A stretch of DNA of 46,626 bases, taken from contig JAVBUR010000057.1 of the NCBI GenBank assembly GCA_031555145.1, positions 1 to 46,626 on the forward strand. The letters are read 5' to 3'. The translations under genes were made by a program, and so were the position numbers. The DNA is from JAJDIA01 sp031555145 (GTDB lineage: Bacteria > Bacteroidota > Bacteroidia > Bacteroidales > Tannerellaceae). Of this stretch, positions 16,253 through 24,627 are shown one piece after another. The notes below the pieces were generated by a model that was not told the origin of the DNA, did no database searches, and saw only the letters and a list, made by a program, of their open reading frames with translations. Every line of letters starts with the position of its first letter. Position 1 is the first letter of the stretch.

Positions 16253-17467
16253 ATGAAAATATGTTTGATTGTATTATCCATCTTTTATCTTTTCTTATCG
16301 TGTTCGCAGGCTAAGCATAATGAAGACAAGGAAGGAGTGAACTTTCATTCAGCAGAGAATGAAATAAATTGTACTCAAGAATTAATTCGTATCGATTTTG
16401 ATCATCAGTACTCAAAGATCAAAATGGACTTATCTGATATTTCTTATATAGAATATATAAAACTGGAAACGACTGATAGTACTTTATTAAAGGGCGTCAA
16501 CAATGTTTCTATGAGCAAAGATAGAATTATATTTTGTGACAGATCTGTCGGAAATATATATATATATGATAGAGAGGGTAAGTGCACAAAGATTATTAGC
16601 CATAAAGGGGAAGGCCCATTTGAATATTCAGTTATTTCTAATTTCTGTGTAAATCATGAAAAAGAAGAAATATATATATATGATAATCAGCTAAAATATA
16701 GAATAATAGTGTACTCTTTTTCGGGAAAATTTTTAAGGGAGTTGAAACTTAGTGAGAAAATTTGGATAGATATTTTATATAACTATGATGATGATAATCT
16801 TATATGTCACGATTCCAATGGGGGAACTAAGAATATATATGAGCACCCATACTATATTGTTAATAAAAAAACAGGAAATGTTACTCCTTTGCCAATAAAA
16901 ATAAAAGAAAGGATAAGCAATGGAGTTATGGATCAAGAAGGACATGTATTTAGACATTCATTAATAAATATATATCCTATGATAAATACGAATACAGGTG
17001 TTATTATTTCTGACTTTGGGATAGATAGTATATTCAATTATTCAAACAAAAAAATGAGCGCGATTGCAGTGAGGAAAAACTATTTGATAGACAAACAGTC
17101 GTCTTATTTGTCAACTATAAGTGCAGTAAGTAATAGATATATATTTTTCAATACAGTCAAGAAACAAATAGATGTTAAGGGAGATATTGTTTTACCCCTG
17201 CAGTCCATCAATTATTTATATGACAAAAAGGATAGAACTATCTATGAATCAGAAATATCATTTTCGGATATTGGAAATATTAGTGACGTAACATTTAATT
17301 CCTATAATATGGAATTGCCGAATAATTGCATAGTAAAGATCCTTCCAGCTGATGTTTTATTAAATAGGCTAAATGAAAATAGGCTCAGTGGCGATTTGAT
17401 AAGTGTGGCGTCTATGCTAGAAGAAGACTCGAACCCTGTATTGATGGTTGCAAAATTTAAAGAATAA
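16253..17467 (+). CDS. 6-bladed beta-propeller lipoprotein 1
   Basis: The product (404 residues from this start) has a lipoprotein signal (LFLSC-SQ, Cys 17) and a propeller of the six-bladed family common in Bacteroidales (about 60-390), with repeats such as GNIYIYDREGKCTKII and EEIYIYDNQLKYRIIVYS. I chose the ATG at 16253 because it aligns with the start of the second propeller lipoprotein (MKICLIVLSIFYLF versus MKILFSFVLLFFFF); an ATG at 16241 in frame is the alternative. It is anchored in a membrane facing the periplasm or surface. Its place directly behind a precursor gene suggests immunity, binding or sensing of the peptide, which is inference. It is unusually AT-rich. Confidence 0.8.
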   Translation: MKICLIVLSIFYLFLSCSQAKHNEDKEGVNFHSAENEINCTQELIRIDFDHQYSKIKMDLSDISYIEYIKLETTDSTLLKGVNNVSMSKDRIIFCDRSVGNIYIYDREGKCTKIISHKGEGPFEYSVISNFCVNHEKEEIYIYDNQLKYRIIVYSFSGKFLRELKLSEKIWIDILYNYDDDNLICHDSNGGTKNIYEHPYYIVNKKTGNVTPLPIKIKERISNGVMDQEGHVFRHSLINIYPMINTNTGVIISDFGIDSIFNYSNKKMSAIAVRKNYLIDKQSSYLSTISAVSNRYIFFNTVKKQIDVKGDIVLPLQSINYLYDKKDRTIYESEISFSDIGNISDVTFNSYNMELPNNCIVKILPADVLLNRLNENRLSGDLISVASMLEEDSNPVLMVAKFKE

Positions 17468-17471
17468 ATAT

Positions 17472-18728
17472 ATGAGTTTGTTTTCAAAAACACATGAAGA
17501 TGGTATAAAATATAATCTACAACATCTTCCTCAACTTGTATTTGAAGTAACTGATGCATGTAACCTCAGGTGTAAATATTGTGGGTATGCAGAATTGTAT
17601 GATGGATATGACCAAAGAGAGAATTTGAAACTTTCATTCAATAAAGCGAAAATTATTATTGATTATCTGTATTCTATATGGGAGCAGGTGTATTGTGAAA
17701 ATAATTTCACCCCTATAAGTATTGGCTTTTATGGAGGTGAACCGCTGTTGAATATGTCTTTTATCCAGCAAGTTATACGATATGTGGAAAATTTAGCTCC
17801 AGTTGGCAAGGTTTTTTACTACAATATGACAACAAACGCCATGCTGCTTGATAAGTATATGGATTATTTAGTGGAGAAAAAAGTTCGCTTACTAATTAGT
17901 TTAGATGGTGATAAAGAAGGGCAAGGCTATCGAGTAGATGTTGCCGGAAATAATTCATTTGACCGGGTTGTGTCTAATATCAAACTACTCCGAAAGACCT
18001 ATCAGGAATATTTTGATAAATTTGTGATGTTTAACTCTGTTTTGCATACTAAGAATTCGGTAGAATCCACATTTAATTTTATTAAAAAGGAGTTCGGAAA
18101 GGAGCCAGGGATAAGCCCGTTGAATAATTCCGGAATACGAAGAGACAAGTTGGAAGAATTTAGTCGAACCTATAGAAATTACAGCGAGAGCATTGAGCAG
18201 GCAAAGAATTGCGAAAGCTTTAAAAGTGAAATTTTTCTTAAAAACCCAGAGACAAACGATCTGCTGAATTATATCTATTACCAGTCTGGCAATGTATTCT
18301 TTGATTACAATGACTTGCTGATGGGGAAATCTCGACCTTCTTTGCCGCCAACGGGCACATGTACCCCGTTTTCAAAAAAAATGTTTGTGACGGTAAAAGG
18401 GCGTATTCTGCAATGTGAACGCATCAACCATGAATTTGCTTTGGGACAAATAACAGATACAGGTGTTGAACTGGATTGGGAACAGGCAGCAAACAAATAC
18501 AATGACTATGTGTTTAGATATACCAAGCAGTGTGAGAAGTGCGCCAATAAGTCGTTATGCATGCAATGTGTCTATCAAATTGACGATATAAATGAAAAAA
18601 ACACGAAGTGCCTGAACTTCTGTTCTCCAGAACAAAGCAAGAGGACAAGCGAACGTTGTTTGGAGTATTTATCTGAACACCCTGAGTTATATAATAGAAT
18701 GTTAAAGGAAGTCGTAGTCAGAGGATAA
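17472..18728 (+). CDS. Radical SAM/SPASM peptide maturase, GG-Bacteroidales type (TIGR04148-like)
   Basis: This 418-residue enzyme should use S-adenosylmethionine and a 4Fe-4S cluster to start radical chemistry on the precursor peptide. The radical SAM motif is TDACNLRCKYCGY (about residues 28-40), followed by GFYGGEPLLN (about 84) and LISLDGDKEGQGYR (about 141-154). A SPASM-type C-terminal cluster region is visible: CTPFSKKMFVTVKGRILQCE, then CEKCANKSLCMQC and a last pair of Cys. The ATG at 17472 starts four bases past the upstream stop; an in-frame ATG at 17448 lies inside the propeller gene and is less likely. The pseudo-radical-SAM gene follows after three bases, so the two are probably co-translated. 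Confidence 0.92.
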   Translation: MSLFSKTHEDGIKYNLQHLPQLVFEVTDACNLRCKYCGYAELYDGYDQRENLKLSFNKAKIIIDYLYSIWEQVYCENNFTPISIGFYGGEPLLNMSFIQQVIRYVENLAPVGKVFYYNMTTNAMLLDKYMDYLVEKKVRLLISLDGDKEGQGYRVDVAGNNSFDRVVSNIKLLRKTYQEYFDKFVMFNSVLHTKNSVESTFNFIKKEFGKEPGISPLNNSGIRRDKLEEFSRTYRNYSESIEQAKNCESFKSEIFLKNPETNDLLNYIYYQSGNVFFDYNDLLMGKSRPSLPPTGTCTPFSKKMFVTVKGRILQCERINHEFALGQITDTGVELDWEQAANKYNDYVFRYTKQCEKCANKSLCMQCVYQIDDINEKNTKCLNFCSPEQSKRTSERCLEYLSEHPELYNRMLKEVVVRG

Positions 18729-18731
18729 CGT

Positions 18732-19946
18732 ATGAAAAAATATTGGTTTGTTTTATTTCCCGACACCTTCTTATGGGTAAAGGATAGTGTAGGGATAACC
18801 TATAATACAAAAAATCACGCAAAAGTAAAGTTTGTCAATGATGGAGAATTGGCTGAAATAACCAGTGAACTTCTTGATATCAACAACTTATATTGCATTA
18901 GAGTGACGGAAGAGCAGTTGAAACATGAAAGTGTAAACGTATGGATACATGATGTAGTAGCCTCTAAATGTGGCAATTTAGTAGAGGATGACGGACAGGC
19001 TAAACGTCCGTTGTCGTTACCTCCTATCCTAAAAGTACAGGATGGAGTTGGCTACTACAAATGGGAACATAAACAACATATTGATGGGAATGTTATCCAA
19101 AATTTGCATCAAATCGTTTTTCATATAGCGGGCAGCGAATTTGGCAATGATTTATACAGCAAGCAAACCTTATATCCGATGAAAACGGAGGCAGTGCTGG
19201 ATATCGAAAAGATTCATTGGTTTGCGAAGAATGCCCGATGTTCATCCTTCCTATCAGAAATCTCACTGGTTGGGAACCCATTTAAGATTCCGCGTTTAGT
19301 GGATGAAATCGTTAAACTCAAGGATATATGCACTGTCTCCTTATACGTTGCACTACAGGATGCCATACAGGATTTATCTCAGATAAAAGAACTGTCAGCT
19401 ATTGCTACTGTCAATCTATTGGTAACAGACTATGCCTTGTTGGAACAATTACCGGATATAAGTAGCTGGTCAAAGGATATTTCATTTGTATGTATTGTCA
19501 CATCCGAACAAGAGTATGCTACCGCCTCGGGTTATGTAGAGGAACATTCGTTTGAGCTCGCAAGTATAGTCCCCATTTATACAGGATCGAACGGTTCCTT
19601 CTTTGAGAATTATCTATTCATCGATGAAGGAGACATACAGGAGATCGCCTTATCTAAAAGAGATGTGTATATCCGTCAGGCTCTGAATATCTTCAACTTC
19701 GGGAAGCTATTCGTCGCTCCCGGTGGAAGCGTGTATTCAAATCTAAATAACCCACCTATTGGAACAATCGATGAACCTCCACATGACATTGTCTATCGCG
19801 AGATCACCGAAGGCAAATCCTGGCTCAATATTCGTGATCAGCAACCGTGTTGTGATTGTGTCTACCAATGGCTTTGCCCTTCCCCTTCTAATTATGAGCA
19901 AGTGAAGGGTAGGCATAATCTTTGCCATATTAAGAATGAAATATGA
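18732..19946 (+). CDS. Pseudo-radical-SAM partner protein (TIGR04150-like)
   Basis: The 404-residue product resembles the pseudo-rSAM proteins found beside radical SAM maturases of GG-Bacteroidales systems. It lacks the CxxxCxxC cluster motif near the N-terminus, so it should have no radical chemistry of its own, but its C-terminus keeps a SPASM-like Cys set (CCDCVYQWLCPSP, then HNLCHI). The fold in between looks like a TIM-barrel relic (DICTVSLYVALQDA, TVNLLVTDYALL, ISFVCIVTSEQE). It probably binds the precursor or the maturase. It starts three bases after the maturase gene and its end overlaps the next gene, so the genes are tightly coupled. Confidence 0.82.
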   Translation: MKKYWFVLFPDTFLWVKDSVGITYNTKNHAKVKFVNDGELAEITSELLDINNLYCIRVTEEQLKHESVNVWIHDVVASKCGNLVEDDGQAKRPLSLPPILKVQDGVGYYKWEHKQHIDGNVIQNLHQIVFHIAGSEFGNDLYSKQTLYPMKTEAVLDIEKIHWFAKNARCSSFLSEISLVGNPFKIPRLVDEIVKLKDICTVSLYVALQDAIQDLSQIKELSAIATVNLLVTDYALLEQLPDISSWSKDISFVCIVTSEQEYATASGYVEEHSFELASIVPIYTGSNGSFFENYLFIDEGDIQEIALSKRDVYIRQALNIFNFGKLFVAPGGSVYSNLNNPPIGTIDEPPHDIVYREITEGKSWLNIRDQQPCCDCVYQWLCPSPSNYEQVKGRHNLCHIKNEI

Positions 19947-20739
19947 AAATTGGTTATTATACTATCCCATGAATACTGAAATTCCAACATTATCCTTTTG
20001 CATCACCTGCAAAAATCGGTTTCACCAGATCAATCAGACATTGAGACAAAATTTGGATGATAACCGTATGTTCAAAGACCTGATAGAATTTGTGTTAGTC
20101 GATTTCGGCAGTACCGACGGATTGCATGACTGGGTAATAACAAATTTTCAGGATGATTTGAAGGCAAACTACCTGAGATATTACTACACGGACGAACTTC
20201 CGTTTTGGCATTGCTCTATTGCAAAAAACACTTCTCACAAGTTAGCAAAAAATGACATCCTGATCAATTTGGATTGCGATAACTATACCGGATATAATGG
20301 CGGGCGGTTTGTGATACGTTATTGGTTGAAGCACCCAGAGAAAATAGTATTGCATCAGTTTGACGGCGATCTGTATGGCGGTTCGTACGGGCGCATAGCA
20401 GTAGACCGTGATTCATTCCGACAAGTGGGAGGGTATGATGAAAGTTTTGAACCAGCATCCGTGCATGATAGAGATTTGATCAATAGGTTAGTCGGAAGTG
20501 GATTGAAATATATCAATCTACCTGATGAACGGTACAATCGAGCCATCCGGAACGGGAAGGAAGAAACTATCGCATATACTGGCTCTGGTCTGAATTATTT
20601 TGAAATGCTTAGGAGGAACAATGCCATCTCACAAAAGAATCTGGAGGTTGGGAATTGGACTGTGAACAACGGTAAATGGGGAATTCAAGAAAAACTGTAT
20701 GATTGGAATGGGAATACATACGAAAGCATTATACCTTGA
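19936..20739 (+). CDS. GT2-family glycosyltransferase
   Basis: The 267-residue protein has a GT-A fold of family 2 type. Its N-terminus reads TLSFCITCKNR, then FVLVDFGSTDGLHDW, and the metal-binding acidic region is ILINLDCDNYTGYNGG (about 110-125). A C-terminal part similar to galactosyltransferase-associated domains follows (GSYGRIAVDRDSFRQVGGYD, then SVHDRDLINRLVGSG). It overlaps the pseudo-rSAM gene by 11 bases and the next gene by 41. A second in-frame Met at residue 12 is an alternative start. It probably glycosylates the peptide or a sugar already attached to it. Confidence 0.82.
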   Translation: MKYENWLLYYPMNTEIPTLSFCITCKNRFHQINQTLRQNLDDNRMFKDLIEFVLVDFGSTDGLHDWVITNFQDDLKANYLRYYYTDELPFWHCSIAKNTSHKLAKNDILINLDCDNYTGYNGGRFVIRYWLKHPEKIVLHQFDGDLYGGSYGRIAVDRDSFRQVGGYDESFEPASVHDRDLINRLVGSGLKYINLPDERYNRAIRNGKEETIAYTGSGLNYFEMLRRNNAISQKNLEVGNWTVNNGKWGIQEKLYDWNGNTYESIIP

Positions 20740-22318
20740 AGAATTAGCCAAACAATGGCTGCTTAGTGAAAGTTTTACCGACAATCCGGGGTTATTGAAC
20801 GGGAAAACAGGTTTGGCTATATACTTCTTCCAGTATGCCCGTTATTCGGGGAATAAGAAGTACGACACCTTTGCCCGTGATTTAATAGATGAAGTGGCTG
20901 AAGAAATCAATGCGCTAACGCCAGTTCATTTCAGAGATGGACTGTGCGGTATCGGATGGGGGATCATTTACCTGATACGCAATCATTTTCTGGAAGGTAA
21001 TATAGATGAAATCCTTGAAGACATCGATGAGGCCATTTTCAATTTTGACATCCGGACTTGCTATGATACGAGTTTTGAGACTGGTTCAGATGGAATTGTA
21101 TTTTATCGTACTTTCAGAAAAGAGTTGTTCGTCAATAGTGATCCTTTTGAGTTAACATTGACATTTGGCAATGTTAGCCTACATATCAATGACATATTTG
21201 ACAACGACAACCACTCTCTATCCTTTATCCAGAAAAGTATATGGTGGAATAGTGTATTTAAGTTATCTCATTCGAGTAAAAGTACATCTATAAAACACCA
21301 TATTCTTGTGGCAATCAACAGATACGATACCCTCAACCCATTCGTTAACTCCTTAACAAACGAGTTGCGGAATTACTTTACTATGAATGTCGACTTGGAA
21401 GAGTTCTGGTGTACAAGGTCACAGTATCAAATCATACATATCCATTGGCCAGAAGCCGTCTTTCAATGGAAGATGCCATCTGATAGTGATCTAACTATAT
21501 TAGAAAACACGATCCAGGAATGGAAAAGGAGAGGGACTTTATTTGTATACACACGTCATAACATACGCCGACATTACTCTTCCAATGCCGCTATCCATGA
21601 GCGGTTGTATTCGATCATCGAAAACAATAGCGATCTGATTGTTCATTTGGGAGAGTATAGTAAAAACGAGTGGAAAGCAACAAAAAAAATTGCGAAGAGA
21701 CAGGTACATACCATCATTCCACACCATATATATGAGGATTTATATCGACCTGACCTTTCTGTCTGTTCTGCCCGTGAAAGACTTGGAATAAGCGACAGGG
21801 CTTTAGTCACTCTGGCTTTTGGCATTTTCAGAGACCAGGAAGAACGGGAATGGACAATGAACGCTTTTGAAGAGATATCCATACAAGAGAAAGTATTACT
21901 TGCCCCGAGATGGGGCGATGGAAGCGTAAAAACAGACAACCTCCTGTTGGGTAATCAGCTTGTTTCTCCAGATGACGTTCCCCTGTATTTTGCGGCAGCA
22001 AATATTGTATTCATCCAACGGCTTGAAATTCTGAATTCCGGGAATTTGCCTTTAGCTTTTCTGTTCAACAAGCCCGTTGTTGGACCTGATAGGGGGAATG
22101 TTGGCGAGATACTCAGAAAAACCAACAATTACTATTTTACTCCGGGTGATATTCGATCAGTAAAATTAGCTTTTAGTGCTGCTATTTTTGATATAGTAAT
22201 GGGGGAAAAGCGTAAAAATCGAGAATACGCATTAACGCATTACAACGTCAGAAAAATTGGATTGGAATATAGGGATGCACTATGCAATTTAATGGAAACC
22301 AATTTAATGAAAAAATGA
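20699..22318 (+). CDS. LanC-like half domain fused to a second glycosyltransferase
   Basis: This 539-residue protein has the same design as the fusion at 13993. A LanC-like half domain (about residues 20-140: GLLNGKTGLAIYFFQYAR, FRDGLCGIGWGIIYLI, EGNIDEILEDID) precedes a GT-B glycosyltransferase (about 195-520: HILVAINRYDTL, IIHIHWPEAVFQW, TRHNIRRHYSSN, DVPLYFAAANIVFIQRLEI, GNLPLAFLFNKPVVGPDRGN). The glycosyltransferase half differs from that of the first fusion and lacks the strong Glu-x7-Glu pattern, so a different donor or acceptor is likely. The stop overlaps the exporter start in an ATGA arrangement. An alternative start lies at 20708. Confidence 0.78.
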   Translation: MIGMGIHTKALYLEELAKQWLLSESFTDNPGLLNGKTGLAIYFFQYARYSGNKKYDTFARDLIDEVAEEINALTPVHFRDGLCGIGWGIIYLIRNHFLEGNIDEILEDIDEAIFNFDIRTCYDTSFETGSDGIVFYRTFRKELFVNSDPFELTLTFGNVSLHINDIFDNDNHSLSFIQKSIWWNSVFKLSHSSKSTSIKHHILVAINRYDTLNPFVNSLTNELRNYFTMNVDLEEFWCTRSQYQIIHIHWPEAVFQWKMPSDSDLTILENTIQEWKRRGTLFVYTRHNIRRHYSSNAAIHERLYSIIENNSDLIVHLGEYSKNEWKATKKIAKRQVHTIIPHHIYEDLYRPDLSVCSARERLGISDRALVTLAFGIFRDQEEREWTMNAFEEISIQEKVLLAPRWGDGSVKTDNLLLGNQLVSPDDVPLYFAAANIVFIQRLEILNSGNLPLAFLFNKPVVGPDRGNVGEILRKTNNYYFTPGDIRSVKLAFSAAIFDIVMGEKRKNREYALTHYNVRKIGLEYRDALCNLMETNLMKK

Positions 22319-24522
22319 GACAGTTTGTACGACCCATATTTCCCCACTACCTCCAGCTCGACGCCATGGATTGCGGCCCCACCTGCCTCCGTATGGTCGC
22401 GAAGCATTACGGTCGTAGCTATAGCCTCCAGTCTCTTCGCGAAAAGTCATTTATCACTCGCGAAGGGGTGTCTATGTTGGGGATCAGTGATGCGGCGGAG
22501 GCTATCGGCTTTCGAACTAACGGTGTCAAGATCACCTTGGAGCAGTTGAAGCAGGAAGTGCCCTTGCCCTGTATTTTGCACTGGAACCAGAACCATTTCG
22601 TTGTTCTTTACAAAATCAGTAACGATAAGTTCTATATCGCGGACCCCGCCAATACCCTGGTTACCTATACCGAAGCGGAATTCAAACGCTGCTGGATCAG
22701 TACCAAAAAGGGAGAACAGGATACAGGTACAGCCCTGCTGCTGGAACCTGGGCCTTCCTTCTATGAGATGGAAGACGAAAAGAGTAGCCGTAAACGTGGC
22801 CTCTCCTTCTTCTTCCGCTATATCACCCCCTATAAGCGTGAATTAGTCCAGTTAGTATTGGGTATGATCACCGCCAGTATCCTGCAATTGATCATGCCTT
22901 TCCTGACCCAGTCGTTGGTGGATACCGGTATCCGGGACTCGAACCTGAGTTTTATCACGCTGGTACTGATTGCGCAATTATTGATTTTCCTCGCCAAACT
23001 ATCCGTAGACTTTATCCGTAGCTGGATCATGTTGCATGTGAATACGCGGATCAATATCGCCCTCATCTCCGACTTCCTGGCGAAGCTGATGCGCCTTCCG
23101 ATCCGGTTCTTCGATACCAAGATGGTAGGGGATATCATGCAACGGATCGGGGATCATGGCCGAATCGAGTCGTTTATGACGGGATCGTCCATCAATACGC
23201 TGTTCTCTTTTGTCAATTTCATTGTCTTCGCCTTTGTACTGGCGTATTACGACTTGGCGATACTGGGATTGTTCCTGCTCGGGAACGGCCTCTATGTCGC
23301 CTGGGTATTGGCCTTTATGCGCTACCGGCGTGAACTCGATATCAAACGCTTCGCACAGGCGGCAGGGGAACAGAGCAACCTGTTCCAACTGATCACCGGG
23401 ATGCAGGAGATCAAACTCAACAACTGCGAGACGGAGAAACGCTGGCAGTGGGAACGGATACAGGTGAAACTGTTCAAGATTAGCATCAAAGGCTTGGCCC
23501 TCCAACAATACCAACAGATCGGTACGGCCTTCTTCAGCCAGACTACCAATATCCTGATCTCCTTTCTGGCCGCCCGGGCAGTAGTAGGAGGGGATATGAC
23601 GCTGGGGATGATGATGTCGCTCACCTATATCGTGGGTCAACTGTCCGCCCCGGTGGAACAGTTTATCGGCTTTGCCCGCGCCTTCCAGGATGCCAAGATC
23701 AGCCTTGAACGCCTGGGTGAGATCCACCAGAAGGAAGATGAGGAAGATACGTTGGCGATGAAAGTGGCTACTTTGCCGGAGAATCGGAAGTTGTCGGTTG
23801 AAGACCTGCAGTTCAGCTACGACGGCGCTGACCGGGATTATGTGCTGGACGGTATCACACTGACTATCCCCCGGGAGAAAGTAACGGCCGTAGTCGGTGT
23901 CAGCGGAAGTGGAAAGACGACGTTGATCAAACTGCTGCTCGGCTTCTACGAGCCTAACAAAGGCAGTATCAAAGTCGGGGATACGCCCCTGTCTCAGATC
24001 AACCCACACGTATGGAGAGCTAAGAGCGGGAGTGTGATGCAGGATGGGTTTATTTTCTCGGATACGATTGCAAACAATATCGCCGTAGGGGCGGAGACAA
24101 TTGATAAGGAGCGGCTGAAACATGCCGTGACGGTAGCGAATATCCGCAACTTTATCGACGGCCTGCCGTTGGGGTATAACACAAAGATCGGTATGGAAGG
24201 GAACGGGATTAGCCAGGGGCAGCGGCAACGGATATTGATAGCCCGGGCGGTGTATAAGAATCCGGAATATATCTTCCTGGATGAGGCGACGAATGCGCTG
24301 GATGCGAATAACGAGCGGGAGATCATGGAGCAGTTGCGGGCGTTCTACAAAGGGAGGACGGTGGTGGTCGTGGCGCACCGGCTGAGTACCGTACGGGATG
24401 CGGATAAGATTGTGGTGCTTGATAAAGGGCGCATTGCCGAGGAAGGGACGCATGAGGAGTTGACGGCGAAAAGGGGGATTTATTATACGTTGGTTAGGAA
24501 CCAGTTGGAGATGGGGAATTGA
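22315..24522 (+). CDS. Peptidase-containing ABC exporter (C39 peptidase, PCAT type)
   Basis: This 735-residue exporter should cut the leader after Gly-Gly and move the mature peptide across the inner membrane. Residues about 1-135 form a C39 peptidase (QLDAMDCGPTCLRM with catalytic Cys 20, CILHWNQNHFVVLYK with the His, YIADPA with the Asp). Six membrane helices follow (about 170-460), then an ATPase with Walker A GVSGSGKTT, signature ISQGQRQRILIARAV, Walker B YIFLDEATNALD and the switch His in VVAHRLSTV. The ATG at 22315 overlaps the previous stop by ATGA and keeps the full peptidase; an upstream ATG at 22282 is less likely. Base composition is visibly more GC-rich than the tailoring genes before it. 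Confidence 0.95.
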   Translation: MRQFVRPIFPHYLQLDAMDCGPTCLRMVAKHYGRSYSLQSLREKSFITREGVSMLGISDAAEAIGFRTNGVKITLEQLKQEVPLPCILHWNQNHFVVLYKISNDKFYIADPANTLVTYTEAEFKRCWISTKKGEQDTGTALLLEPGPSFYEMEDEKSSRKRGLSFFFRYITPYKRELVQLVLGMITASILQLIMPFLTQSLVDTGIRDSNLSFITLVLIAQLLIFLAKLSVDFIRSWIMLHVNTRINIALISDFLAKLMRLPIRFFDTKMVGDIMQRIGDHGRIESFMTGSSINTLFSFVNFIVFAFVLAYYDLAILGLFLLGNGLYVAWVLAFMRYRRELDIKRFAQAAGEQSNLFQLITGMQEIKLNNCETEKRWQWERIQVKLFKISIKGLALQQYQQIGTAFFSQTTNILISFLAARAVVGGDMTLGMMMSLTYIVGQLSAPVEQFIGFARAFQDAKISLERLGEIHQKEDEEDTLAMKVATLPENRKLSVEDLQFSYDGADRDYVLDGITLTIPREKVTAVVGVSGSGKTTLIKLLLGFYEPNKGSIKVGDTPLSQINPHVWRAKSGSVMQDGFIFSDTIANNIAVGAETIDKERLKHAVTVANIRNFIDGLPLGYNTKIGMEGNGISQGQRQRILIARAVYKNPEYIFLDEATNALDANNEREIMEQLRAFYKGRTVVVVAHRLSTVRDADKIVVLDKGRIAEEGTHEELTAKRGIYYTLVRNQLEMGN

Positions 24523-24578
24523 TGGGGTTTGTTTATTCGGTTTTAATGCTCGCTTCGCTCGTCACACCCCCCCCCTGC

Positions 24579-24594
24579 CCCCTCTCAAGAGGGG
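24579..24594. repeat. GC-rich hairpin between exporter genes
   Basis: CCCCTC (24579-24584) and GAGGGG (24589-24594) form a 6-bp stem around TCAA, preceded by a long C-run. It resembles short dispersed repeats of Bacteroidetes more than a terminator, since the HlyD gene continues the operon 34 bases later. Confidence 0.4.
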
Positions 24595-24627
24595 AGGCGC
24601 AAGCGGCTCATAAAGAAGGTGATAGAT

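Noticed and set aside
16553..16690. AT microsatellite-like runs (ATATATAT)
   Set aside because: They encode repeated propeller strands (IYIYD) and lie in frame in a real gene.
22999..24453. Long open frame on the minus strand inside the exporter gene
   Set aside because: It is the antisense shadow of a well-supported ABC exporter with all motifs intact and shows no recognisable domain of its own.
24561..24600. Rho-independent terminator between exporter and HlyD genes
   Set aside because: The stem is only 6 bp, there is no T-tract, and the next gene starts 34 bases later with a good ribosome-binding site.
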